A DNA stretch of 64,000 nucleotides, taken from assembly GCA_964563975.1 (NCBI GenBank), contig CAZLZJ010000004.1, forward strand, positions 1-64,000, read 5' to 3'. This document shows positions 26,817 to 36,023 of the stretch, in pieces. This stretch comes from JAAYJR01 sp964563975 (GTDB lineage Bacteria; Bacteroidota; Bacteroidia; Bacteroidales; Prolixibacteraceae). The notes below the pieces were generated by a model. It made no database searches. It was not told the origin of the DNA and was given only the letters and a program-made list of their open reading frames with translations. Numbering within the stretch: the first letter of the stretch is position 1; each line of letters begins with the position of its first letter. The position numbers and the translations under genes are program-made.

Positions 26817-27875
26817 ATGGCATTTCAAAAGATTGAAAATGTCAGGATAGCAGGAATTTCTGCAAGCGTACCCAGTTATATTGAAAATAATCGGGAATTA
26901 ACAGTCTTTTCCTCAAAAGAAGATGCGGAAAAGTTCATCACAACAACAGGTATCAGAGAAAGACGTATTGCATCATTTGAAACATGCTCATCAGATTTGT
27001 GTTACCATGCTGCAAATAAATTGATTAGTGAACTTAGTTGGAATAAGTCTGATATTGATTGTCTTATTTTTATAACACAAACACCTGATTATATTGTACC
27101 TGCAACATCGTGCATTTTACAGGACAGACTGGGCTTATCGACTGAGTGTTACACATTCGACTTAACACTTGGATGTTCAGGCTGGGTCTATGGATTATCT
27201 GTTATGGCTTCCCTGATTTCTTCCGGTTACTTAAAAAAGGGACTTCTTTTAGTGGGAGAAACAACAACAAAAACAAAATCTCCAACGGATAAAAGCACTT
27301 ATCCTCTGTTTGGGGATGCAGGGACTGCAACTTGTCTTGAATATTCCCCTGGTACAGAACCCATGTATTTTCATTGTGGTACGGAAGGTTCGAAACATAA
27401 GGCAATTTATATTCCAGATGGAGCCTTTCGAAATCCGGTTACTCCGGAATCTTTGGTAAGTATGGAAATTGAACCTGGAATAATCCGAAATCGTGTACAA
27501 TATATAATGGATGGAGGATCTGTTTTTATTTTTTCAATTACCCGGCCTGTTCAAAGTATAAAAATGTTACTTGAAAATACGTCTGTCTATAAAGAAGATA
27601 TTGATTACTTTTTTTTGCATCAGGCCAACAAGATTATGGTTGAAAAGATAATTGAAAAATTAAAAGTATCACCGGAAAAATCGCCAACAAGTTATGAATT
27701 ATTTGGAAATACCTCCATGTCATCGATTCCTTTGACTATGATAACTAAGAAACGCAGCGAGCTGGAAAATTCAAGCTTAAAATTGATTACGTGTGGTTTC
27801 GGCGGTGGATTATCCTGGTCCAGTGGATATATAATTACGGATAGAATAGTCTGTCCGGAATTATTGGAAATTTAA
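26817..27875 (+). CDS. Ketoacyl-ACP synthase III, copy 2
   Basis: A 352-residue paralogue of the KAS III at 25386, alike over its full length. The triad is intact: Cys120 (LGCSGW), His268 (LHQANK) and Asn298 (GNTSMSS). The two copies flank the ACP gene. Since both keep all catalytic residues, a heterodimer or two successive steps are possible. With no dehydratase, enoyl reductase or KAS I/II nearby, the cassette should stop at a short 3-oxo- or 3-hydroxyacyl chain; this is inference. Confidence 0.9.
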   Translation: MAFQKIENVRIAGISASVPSYIENNRELTVFSSKEDAEKFITTTGIRERRIASFETCSSDLCYHAANKLISELSWNKSDIDCLIFITQTPDYIVPATSCILQDRLGLSTECYTFDLTLGCSGWVYGLSVMASLISSGYLKKGLLLVGETTTKTKSPTDKSTYPLFGDAGTATCLEYSPGTEPMYFHCGTEGSKHKAIYIPDGAFRNPVTPESLVSMEIEPGIIRNRVQYIMDGGSVFIFSITRPVQSIKMLLENTSVYKEDIDYFFLHQANKIMVEKIIEKLKVSPEKSPTSYELFGNTSMSSIPLTMITKKRSELENSSLKLITCGFGGGLSWSSGYIITDRIVCPELLEI

Positions 27876-27886
27876 AAATTATTTTA

Positions 27887-28663
27887 ATGAATTATAATCC
27901 TTTTTCGCTTACTGGTAAAAATATACTGGTGACTGGGGCTTCTTCCGGTATCGGTCGAGCTTGTTCAGTAGAATGTGCAAAAAATGGTGCGAACTTACTG
28001 ATTTTGGGACGTGATGAAAATAGGCTTGGTGAAACAGCTGCAATGATTTATAATGTAGGTTCTAAAGGTAAGGTAAGTACATTGTCACAGGATCTAAATG
28101 AGAATCTGGATCCACTTTGCACTAAGATAGATGATTTTGTTAGTGAAAATGGCAGATTTGATGGTTTTATCCATGCAGCAGGAATTGAAAAAACAATGCC
28201 TCTGGCAGGAATGAGAAACACAGATTATCAGGATATTTTCAATATAAATGTCATAGCAGGTTTTCAATTGGCAAAACTTATTTCAAAAAGGAAAAATTCT
28301 AATAATAATTCCAGTTTCGTATTCATTTCTTCTATTACCGGGTTAATCGGCCGGAAAGGGATTATAGGTTATTCAGCCTCCAAAGGTGCTCTTATTTCTG
28401 GTGTAAGATCAATGGCCCTAGAGCTCTCAGATCGGGGAATCCGTTCAAATTGTATTTCACCAGGGACGGTTTTAACTCCTTTAATGGTTAAATACCTTGA
28501 TACATTAACCCCGGAGGAAAGAAAAAAACGACTTGATGGTTATCCTCTTGGGATCGGTAAACCGGAAGATATAGCTTTTTCAGCAATTTTTCTGCTTTGC
28601 GAAAGTTCAAGATGGATTACTGGCCAAAATATAGTTGTTGACGGAGGCTATACAGCAAAATAG
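27887..28663 (+). CDS. SDR-family oxidoreductase, FabG-like ketoreductase
   Basis: A 258-residue classical short-chain dehydrogenase. The cofactor motif is TGASSGIG (16-23), followed by the Ser of FISSITG and the catalytic Tyr162/Lys166 in YSASK. The C-terminal GQNIVVDGGYTAK is typical of FabG. The gene begins 11 bp after KAS III copy 2. The simplest role is reduction of the 3-oxoacyl-ACP to a 3-hydroxyacyl-ACP. Reduction of a keto-sugar cannot be excluded. Confidence 0.88.
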   Translation: MNYNPFSLTGKNILVTGASSGIGRACSVECAKNGANLLILGRDENRLGETAAMIYNVGSKGKVSTLSQDLNENLDPLCTKIDDFVSENGRFDGFIHAAGIEKTMPLAGMRNTDYQDIFNINVIAGFQLAKLISKRKNSNNNSSFVFISSITGLIGRKGIIGYSASKGALISGVRSMALELSDRGIRSNCISPGTVLTPLMVKYLDTLTPEERKKRLDGYPLGIGKPEDIAFSAIFLLCESSRWITGQNIVVDGGYTAK

Positions 28664-28715
28664 TAATCTGAGTTTATTAAACTGATTATTGAGGTTTGTT
28701 ACTATTCGGATATAA

Positions 28716-29357
28716 ATGAGGAATCTTATCATATTGGGAGCAGGTGGTTTTGGCAGAGAAGTATTTGATCTGGCCAATTATATTTATCAAAACGATCCGG
28801 ATTTCAGAATCAAGGGATTCTTAAGTGATGATCCTTCAAACATTGAGAGTATGGGGTATCCTCCCGTGCTGGGTAGTGTTGATGGGTATGAAATACAAAA
28901 AAATGATGTTTTCATTCCAGGAATAGGGAATGTATATGACCGAAAAAAAGTTGTTGAAATTATTATTAAGAAAGGGGGGAAATTTATTAATTTAATTCAT
29001 CCTACTGCAGTAATCTCACCAAGTGTCAGCCTTGGGAAAGGGGTTGCTATAAAAGCATTTTGTGTTCTGGCCAGTAATGTAAGAATTGGTGATTATACAT
29101 TTTTGCAAAGCTCTGCAATATTTGGGCATGATGTAATAATAGGCAGTTTCTGTCAGATTAATTCCTTTTCTTTTTTTGCCGGATGCGTTCATGTTGGTGA
29201 TTTGGTTACTGTTAATGCAGGAGCTAAGTTTGTTCAGAGCAGAAAGATAGGTAAAGGCTCCGTCATAGGTATGGGCAGTGTTGTTATTAAAGATGTTCCT
29301 AGTGGAATGAAAGTATTTGGTAATCCCGCCAGAATAATAGATGAAAAAGCTTTTTAG
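28716..29357 (+). CDS. NeuD/PglD-like sugar O/N-acyltransferase
   Basis: A 213-residue left-handed beta-helix acyltransferase. An N-terminal Rossmann-like domain begins LIILGAGGFGREVFDLA. The C-terminal half is built from hexapeptide repeats (for example VSLGKGVAIKAFCVL, VHVGDLVTVNAG, IGKGSVIGMGSVV) and ends VFGNPARII. Relatives include PglD (UDP-4-amino-sugar N-acetyltransferase) and NeuD. Placed right after the KAS III-ACP-SDR cassette, it is a good candidate to move the acyl group from ACP to an amino sugar. Use of acetyl-CoA is the conventional alternative. Confidence 0.85.
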   Translation: MRNLIILGAGGFGREVFDLANYIYQNDPDFRIKGFLSDDPSNIESMGYPPVLGSVDGYEIQKNDVFIPGIGNVYDRKKVVEIIIKKGGKFINLIHPTAVISPSVSLGKGVAIKAFCVLASNVRIGDYTFLQSSAIFGHDVIIGSFCQINSFSFFAGCVHVGDLVTVNAGAKFVQSRKIGKGSVIGMGSVVIKDVPSGMKVFGNPARIIDEKAF

Positions 29358-29407
29358 GCACAGGGAAAAACATCCCGCGCCAAAAAAAATGATTTCAGGC
29401 CGGTTAC

Positions 29408-30052
29408 ATGAAGTATAATGTCCTAATATTCTGGATATTCTTATTACTGATTATATTTTTATATGTTGCAGGATGTCGTAAAGCTGGCAGCTGGTTAATA
29501 AAAAGTGATGAACCTTTACATGCTGACGCAATTGTGATTTTGGTTGGATCTGTATCTGACAGGGTTTTGCAGGCAACAGATCTTTATAAAAACAAAATGG
29601 CAAACATTGTTCTTGTAGTCCAAGTAAATGTGGATGCATATCAGGAACTAGCAGAAAAAGGATTTCACATAAAAAGTACATCAGAACTGATTCACGACGC
29701 AGCAATTACCCTTGGAATACCTCCTGATAGCATCTTCATATTGGAAGGTAATACATCCAGTACACTAGCAGAAGCCCTAATTATCAGGGAGTATTTATTT
29801 AAAAATCAAAATATTGATACGATTTTATTAGTTACTTCGGCTCAACACACCAGGCGTGCATCAATGATTTTCAATTACGTATTTAAAAAAGCCAGATTGG
29901 AAGTAAAGGTTCTAACTATTCCGAGTTCATATTCTGGTTTTCAACCTGAAAGATGGTGGAAGAATATTGATTACGTTCAATCTGTAGTACTTGAATATCT
30001 AAAAATAGCGAATTTTTTTCTGTTTCAGAGATCTCTTTTAACATGTAGATAA
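29408..30052 (+). CDS. DUF218 (SanA/ElyC-like) envelope protein
   Basis: A 214-residue protein of the YdcF/SanA/ElyC family. An N-terminal hydrophobic segment ends in VAGC, which could be a membrane anchor or a lipobox. The DUF218 core shows ADAIVILVGSVSDRVLQATDLY, ILEGNTSSTLAEALIIREYL and LLVTSAQHTRRASMIF. Family members are linked to envelope integrity and undecaprenyl-carrier metabolism in other bacteria, but their reaction is unknown. It is the last + strand gene before the convergent beta-helix protein. Confidence 0.8.
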   Translation: MKYNVLIFWIFLLLIIFLYVAGCRKAGSWLIKSDEPLHADAIVILVGSVSDRVLQATDLYKNKMANIVLVVQVNVDAYQELAEKGFHIKSTSELIHDAAITLGIPPDSIFILEGNTSSTLAEALIIREYLFKNQNIDTILLVTSAQHTRRASMIFNYVFKKARLEVKVLTIPSSYSGFQPERWWKNIDYVQSVVLEYLKIANFFLFQRSLLTCR

Positions 30053-30097
30053 AACAACTTATATGAACTAAAATTTATAAATTTTTGCAAATTTTAA

Positions 30098-30116
30098 AAG
30101 AGGAATCAACCCTCTT
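30098..30116 (-). terminator. Possible terminator for the beta-helix protein gene
   Basis: Inverted repeat AAGAGG/CCTCTT with a 7-base loop. Read on the - strand it is followed by TTTTAAAATTT. The stem is short, so activity is uncertain. Confidence 0.35.
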
Positions 30117-30147
30117 GCCAATAATGTTTCTATAATTCTACTGCGGA

Positions 30148-31730
30148 TTATTTAGTTATGATTAATTTCTTGGTAAAGAAAATTTTGTCATTTTTTATAA
30201 TAAGAATATAAATTCCCGGATTAAATTCAGTTAATTCGAATAGCTTTTCTTGATCTTCCTGATTCAATATTCCCCGATAGATTGTTTTACCTTCAAGAGT
30301 CGTAATAAAAACTTCATTTTCTCCTGTCAGAAAAGAATTTAATAAACTGATTGTAAATATTCCATTATTTGGATTGGGATAAAGATTGATAATGTCTGGA
30401 TTATAGTTGTCAGGTGTTGCGGAGAATAAAACAAATGATGACACAGAAGCATTAAGATTATCAGTTGCCACGGCAGTTATTTCATAAATACCGGAATTTG
30501 AACATACAAACTGAACTTTATAGGGGGCTTTATTACTTTCTCCTATCTTGTCTTCTCCGATAAAATACTCAACCAAGATTATTTCGCCATCAGGGTCATG
30601 AGCATCTGCCGTTAATGTGATTGTGGAAGGTGCCTTGACAGAACTGTTATGTCTCGGTGTGGAGATGCTAATTGCTGGCAGTTGATTTATTGAAGTGGTT
30701 GAATTACTTACAAATACTGTGAGTGTATCAGAATAACCGACCATGTTAAAGTTATCTGTGGCAACAGCATAAACAAAATAGGTCCCTGCAGCAACATCTT
30801 TCCATGCAAAAGAATAAGGAGCAGAGAGGAGTTCACCCAGTTTCTGATTACCATTAAAAAATTCAATTTTTTTGATTGTTCCGTCAGGAGTAAAGGCACT
30901 AACCTCAAATTCGATTGTGGCAGGGGCGGTAAAAGAACTGTTTTTGCCTGGAAATGAAATGTTGGCTACAGGTGGCTGGTTCGCAGGAATCCTGCAATTA
31001 TTTGTTACCTGCTGTTCTGTCATTGTTTCTGCCTGTCCGCCTGCAGGAGTTTGAAGGGGATTCGTCCCTGGCTTTGTATATGCAATTGTTACAAGATCAT
31101 CATAAACAACAGGAGTTGCAAGTGTAAGATAAACCTTGTTCCCGGAGACTGACACAGAATTTACTTGTCTGGGGTTTGAATTTACTCTTACAGTGAAAGC
31201 AGATACAATGGGGGTTATACTGGAAAGGTTCTGGTCATAGATCATATCCAGCCTGGAAGGTGTTATGTCATCAATTTCTGAACTGACATATACAGGACTG
31301 ATCGGCCTGACATTGTTTGTTACCTGCTGTTCTGTCATTGTTTCTGCCTGTCCGCCGGCGGGGGTCTGAAGCGGGTTGGTATTTGGTTTTGTATATGCTA
31401 CAGTAATTCTATCACCATTTACTACTGGTGCAGCTAAGTTCAGTAGTACATTGTTTCCGGATATTGATACAGTATTTATTTGTCTGGGTGATGAATTTAC
31501 TCTTACAGAGAAAGCTGATACAGCAGGAATTATATTGGCAAGGTTCTGATCATAAGTTATTTCCAGTCTTGATGGTGTTGCGTTATCAATTTTAGCACTG
31601 GCATATACAGGACTGATCGGTCTGACATTGTTTGTTACCTGCTGTTCTGTCATTGTTTCTGCCTGCCCGCCGGTTGGGGTCTGAAGCGGGTTGGTATTTG
31701 GTTTTGTATATGCTACAGTAATTCTATCAC
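30148..31730 (-). CDS. T9SS-secreted beta-helix protein, C-terminal part (gap-split)
   Basis: C-terminal portion of one large secreted protein split by the N-run. In protein order it has 105-residue repeats of SwmB type (each ending TMTEQQVTNN), then two Ig-like domains (starting near PPVANISFPGKNSSF and PAISISTPRHNSSVKAP). It ends in a type IX secretion sorting domain with YPNPNNGIFTISLL and GIYILIIKNDKIFFTKKLI. The frame stays open to the edge of the gap. If the 55-bp identical contig ends are overlapped, it joins the N-terminal part in frame to make a protein of 1049 residues. Cell-surface or secreted location is predicted. Confidence 0.88.
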
Positions 31731-32081
31731 NNNNNNNNNNNNNNNNNNNNNNNNNNNNNNNNNNNNNNNNNNNNNNNNNNNNNNNNNNNNNNNNNNNNNN
31801 NNNNNNNNNNNNNNNNNNNNNNNNNNNNNNGGGGTCTGAAGCGGGTTGGTATTTGGTTTTGTATATGCTACAGTAATTCTATCACCATTTACTACTGGTG
31901 CAGCTAAGTTCAGTAGTACATTGTTTCCGGATATTGATACAGTATTTATTTGTCTGGGTGATGAATTTACTCTTACAGAGAAAGCTGATACAGCAGGAAT
32001 TATATTGGCAAGGTTCTGATCATATGTCATTTCTATCCTGGAGGGTGTCGTATTATCAACTCTGGAACTGACATATACAGG
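30999..32081 (-). repeat. 315-bp coding tandem repeats around the assembly gap
   Basis: Repeat units of 315 bp (105 codons), seen for example from the recurrence of CATTGTTTCTGCCTG at 31021, 31336 and 31651. At least three units are present, with stretches of more than 150 bp almost identical between units. This explains why the assembly broke here and means the true copy number is not known. Confidence 0.9.
31731..31830. other. Assembly gap (100 N)
   Basis: Exactly 100 N, a placeholder length. The 55 bases before it (31676-31730) are identical to the 55 bases after it (31831-31885), so the two contigs probably overlap rather than leave missing sequence, unless whole repeat units were lost. 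Confidence 0.97.
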
Positions 32082-33452
32082 AGGGTTTGGCAAACTAGGC
32101 CCGGATTGAAACTCAAATAGTCCTAAATCTGGTGCAGATCCCTTATAGGGTAATCCAACATTTATTCCTGCATCAATAGCATCAGAACTTGATGCAAGTT
32201 GAAAATAATCGCCAAGATCGGGGAGTGAACCATCTGCTTTTCTGGGAGCACTTAATATAACTCTGGCTGATTGTTTGTTTGAAGGGAGCACTTTAAAATC
32301 TGCTGAAGTTATTGTTGCACCTCCATCCCATGAATTATGATCATGTGTATACCATGCATTAAATCTTTCATACACATTTCTGCTTGAATTATCATAAGCT
32401 ATATTGTTCCTATATATTCTTGCATATTCCTTGCTTGCATGGGAATGACCATCATCATTATTATCAATGGCATAACCAGTTGAGTTCCTAATTGCAGACG
32501 TGTTAAGCAAATGTACTATTGGAACATCTGGCCCGTATAGTGAATTTGTCATAAACCCGATCCCATCATTGTATGCTGCAAGACATCTTGTAATTCTTTG
32601 TTGAATAAAGTCTAGTGGGGTTGGCTCATCAACCCAGCCCAGTTTAAATCCAGTAGCCGTCCCCTGAACATATGCATCATTACAAAATGACCAGCAACTG
32701 TCACATTCTATATAATATGATCCTCCGGTTTGCCAGCCCTGATCGGAACAACTCCAGGCTCTACATCCTTTAAAAATTAATTTACCTTGCAATGATTTAC
32801 CGCTATCCCAGCAGGAGAACCCGCATCCTGTATTCCCTGCATTGGATCGAGCTGGACTGCCTGAGATGCTATCACAATTATTATATGAATCACAGTTTGT
32901 CACTTGAATTATGCTATTGTTTGATTTACCACTATAGAATTCAAAACCGTGTCCCCAAACATTATATGCTGTACAATTTTCAAGTATAACAATGCCATTA
33001 TCCACTCTGAATCCTACTCCAAAATTTCGGTTATAGTACTGTTTAACATTTCTTATCGTAAGCCCTTTTACTTTAATATAATTCCTTCCATCTAGAACCA
33101 AAGCATTATTACGTAAACCAGTATAAAGGATATCACTGGCTACAAGATTTCCACAATCAAGTATTGGTATCTCACCTGGATAATTTATATAAACAATCCA
33201 ATTGTTTGATGTGCCATTTCTTGTAGCTTCAATGCCTAATCCTGTTTTTACCGTGGCTTGATAGATTCCTCCTCGGAAGAAGACTGTATCACCTGGTTGT
33301 ACAGAAGTTGAAGTAAAAGCTTTATTCCATGATGCCCAAGGCTGACCAAAACTACCGGTATTGTTATCATTACCTGTAGGAGAAACATAAAAAGTCTTAG
33401 CTGAAGCAAGTGTACAACAGGTAAGAAAAAGTGCTAGTAATCTTACTTTCAT
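31831..33452 (-). CDS. T9SS-secreted beta-helix protein, N-terminal part (gap-split)
   Basis: N-terminal portion of the same protein. The ATG at 33452 gives a clean signal peptide (MKVRLLALFLTCCTLASA) followed at once by TFYVSPTGNDNNTGS, the usual start of parallel beta-helix (pectate-lyase-like) domains. A 27-residue in-frame extension to 33533 is rejected. The helix region (about 20-480) contains GDTVFFRGGIYQA, repeated Asn/Ser turns and many Cys, then LGLFEFQSGPS and the first SwmB-type repeat. Such proteins bind or cleave polysaccharides. Its place in the locus suggests it acts on the exported polymer, possibly as a lyase or surface anchor. Confidence 0.87.
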
Positions 33453-33515
33453 ATGGCAGTAACTTTTGACGAATGTTGAAAAAAACTTGAGTAGCACATC
33501 ATTTTTAACGGTAAA

Positions 33516-33545
33516 TTGTATCTTTTGTTGCATTAAATATATTTG
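33516..33545 (+). promoter_or_regulatory. Predicted promoter (TTG-N19-TATATTTG)
   Basis: TTG at 33516-33518 and TATATTTG at 33538-33545 with a 19-bp spacer match the Bacteroidota sigma consensus. The start point would be near 33552, giving a leader of about 58 nt for the lipoprotein gene at 33610 and the MBOAT genes after it. Confidence 0.5.
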
Positions 33546-33609
33546 TATCGCAATTTTTTAATTACGATAAATAAACATTCTTTAAATAATTTTATTGTAT
33601 ATAAATTCC

Positions 33610-34521
33610 ATGAAAGATCTGTTTGTTTTAAAAATGCTGAGCCTAGTTATGCTCTTTGTACTTTCCTGTAAGGAAGAAAGATCTGGAGAACCTCCATTAC
33701 CACCTGTAAGTCGAAATGGTGGCCAAATTATTGCTGATCATACAGTTGTGGATGAATATGAGAAAATTCCTCAATTTTATATTGATCAGGTAAAAAAAAT
33801 GTGGTTGGTTGTTGCCGGCGAATCCCATTCAAGGGGTTACTTTAATGGTTTGATACTGCTGCAGGCAACTGATCCTAAATTCAAAGTCAGATGGGTACAA
33901 TCGGGAACACCAGAAGCTTATACATCATCTCATCTAAGAACAAGCCGTGCAACGTGGGGAGACTTAGCCCATGAATCGGGTTGGATTTACAGTTATGGTG
34001 AAGAAGACTGGTGGACAAGTACTGAAGCAATCAACAGAACCAAGGCAGGTATTACATATTGTAATACTCATAATCTGGAGATAGCAGGATTTGGATTCGG
34101 ACATTGTTATGATTACGGAGTAAACTATGAGGGTTATTGTATTGCTACTCAGGAATACATTGATTATTGTACTGAAAAAGGATATAATACGATAGTCTTT
34201 TATACAACTCCAACCTGTGATATGGCCTATGGTTCACCTGGTGAGCTTCAATATTCCGTTTGGCTTGGAGCTGAACTGATAAGGGATTTTGTGGAAAAAG
34301 ATGAAAACAGTGTTTTATTTGATTATTATGACATTTTATGTTATGACGATGATGGAACTGGGCCAAATACCGCTGTATATGATGGCAATACCTATAATAT
34401 TATTACAGATAAGAACGATCAGGATGATTCTGATTATCATATTTCACCAATAGGAGCAAAAAGACTTGGGAAGGCATTGTGGTGGATGCTGGCTCGAATG
34501 GCTGGATGGGATGGTAATTAA
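33610..34521 (+). CDS. SGNH-hydrolase-like lipoprotein
   Basis: A 303-residue lipoprotein (signal peptide ending LFVLSC, Cys20). The ATG at 33610 is preferred over an in-frame TTG at 33595 because it gives a normal signal peptide. MWLVVAGESHSRGYF resembles the block I region of SGNH/GDSL esterases. Late DYHISPIGAKRLGKALWWML resembles block V with its Asp and His. No closer family is recognised. Its position before an MBOAT acyltransferase fits O-acetyl addition or removal on the polysaccharide, which is inference. Confidence 0.6.
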   Translation: MKDLFVLKMLSLVMLFVLSCKEERSGEPPLPPVSRNGGQIIADHTVVDEYEKIPQFYIDQVKKMWLVVAGESHSRGYFNGLILLQATDPKFKVRWVQSGTPEAYTSSHLRTSRATWGDLAHESGWIYSYGEEDWWTSTEAINRTKAGITYCNTHNLEIAGFGFGHCYDYGVNYEGYCIATQEYIDYCTEKGYNTIVFYTTPTCDMAYGSPGELQYSVWLGAELIRDFVEKDENSVLFDYYDILCYDDDGTGPNTAVYDGNTYNIITDKNDQDDSDYHISPIGAKRLGKALWWMLARMAGWDGN

Positions 34522-34587
34522 GTGAATGTTATTTTGAACAATTAATATTATAATACGTAAAAATCTTTTTATTATAAATAAGTCTTT

Positions 34588-36021
34588 ATGGAAATAACTT
34601 CATTAATATTTGTATTGTATGCCATCATATCCATTATTTTATTTTATCTTATTAACAATCAGTACAGAACTATATATCTTGCTATTTTAAGTTGTGTTTT
34701 TATTAGCAGTTATAGTTATTATTTATTATTGTACATTTTATTATACTCTATAATTAATTTTTGTATAGGGATAAAAATATCTTCGACAAACAATAAAAAA
34801 TTCCTATTCAGGTTTGGTATTCTTATAAACCTGCTTCAACTGATAATTTTAAGGTATTCATCGTTTGCTATTGACCCTTTATTTAATTTACTGGGCAAAG
34901 ATATTGTGATTTCAAGAATATCAGAGATCATTATTCCTATAGGTATCTCTTACTTTTCTTTGCAGGGCATAGGATATCTAATAAATGTAAAAATGGGATG
35001 GGAAGAACCCGAAAGGAATTTTCTTCATTTTTTTCTTTATTTATCTTTTTATCCAAAATTCCTCTCAGGTCCCATTGAGAGATCAAATCATTTTCTTCCC
35101 CAGCTCAAGAAAGGTTATACATTTGATGATCAAAATATAAGAGAAGGTCTACGAATAGCACTTTTGGGATTTTTTAAAAAAATTGCCATTGCGAACAATC
35201 TTGCTCCTTATTTTCTAGATGCTTATTCCGAGGCTAGTTTAATGAATGGCGATATGCTTTGGGTAATATTATTTTTGGGTCCCCTTTATCTTTATTTTGA
35301 TTTCTCGGGTTATACGGATATTGCAATTGGGATAGCAAAAGCATTGGGCATTCAGCTTCTCCCCAATTTTAACAGACCATTTTTTTCGGAAAATATGACC
35401 ACTTTCTGGAAAAGGTTTCATATTTCTCTTTCATCCTGGTTTAACGATTATGTTTTCAGGCAGATAAGTTTTAGATATAGGAAATGGGGGATTTATGCTT
35501 CAATTCTCGGTTTATTGATTACCTGGACCCTTTTTGGGGTATGGCATGGTGCAGGATGGAATTTTATGATGCTAGGCTTTATTCAGGCTACAGCTATTAT
35601 TTATGAGTTCTTTACAAAAAAATGGCGACACAAACTTTTCTCCAACTTTCCAGAATTCTTGCGAAAATGGGCTGGTAGAATCTTTACATATTCATTCTTT
35701 GCTTTTGCACTTGTGTTTTTCTATTCGCCGGATTTAAAAACAGCTTTCAACTTTTTTATTCGTTTGCTTGGAACGGAAGCCCCGACACTGTTAGGTCCCA
35801 TTAGCAGAGCACCATATGCTCTATTTATTTATATTCCGGTCATGTTGTTTCTTGAACTACTCAATAATGATTTTGAGAGCGTTTATAATAAACTTAAAAA
35901 CTTCTGGTTCGAGGAAAGGAAAATGAAAATATTACTTAGATGGGCATTATATTCTTTAATTATAATATTCATCCTTATTGTCGGAAATAAAGGATCGGGT
36001 TTTATTTATGTAAATTTCTAG
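34588..36021 (+). CDS. MBOAT-family O-acyltransferase (AlgI/DltB-like)
   Basis: A 477-residue polytopic membrane acyltransferase. Family motifs are LSFYPKFLSGPIERSNHFLPQL, YLYFDFSGYTDIAIGIAKALGI, PNFNRPFFSENMTTFWKRFHISLSSW and the catalytic histidine in TLFGVWHGAGWNF (His320). AlgI-like proteins pass acyl groups, usually acetyl, across the inner membrane to a periplasmic partner that esterifies the polymer. The next gene, 2 bp downstream, encodes such a partner candidate. Confidence 0.94.
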   Translation: MEITSLIFVLYAIISIILFYLINNQYRTIYLAILSCVFISSYSYYLLLYILLYSIINFCIGIKISSTNNKKFLFRFGILINLLQLIILRYSSFAIDPLFNLLGKDIVISRISEIIIPIGISYFSLQGIGYLINVKMGWEEPERNFLHFFLYLSFYPKFLSGPIERSNHFLPQLKKGYTFDDQNIREGLRIALLGFFKKIAIANNLAPYFLDAYSEASLMNGDMLWVILFLGPLYLYFDFSGYTDIAIGIAKALGIQLLPNFNRPFFSENMTTFWKRFHISLSSWFNDYVFRQISFRYRKWGIYASILGLLITWTLFGVWHGAGWNFMMLGFIQATAIIYEFFTKKWRHKLFSNFPEFLRKWAGRIFTYSFFAFALVFFYSPDLKTAFNFFIRLLGTEAPTLLGPISRAPYALFIYIPVMLFLELLNNDFESVYNKLKNFWFEERKMKILLRWALYSLIIIFILIVGNKGSGFIYVNF

Positions 36022-36023
36022 CA

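Noticed and set aside
31713..33533. Frame read through the N-run as one complete protein
   Set aside because: The tail after the Ns (VIELL) is an artefact of the arbitrary gap length. The first 27 residues are also not part of the protein.
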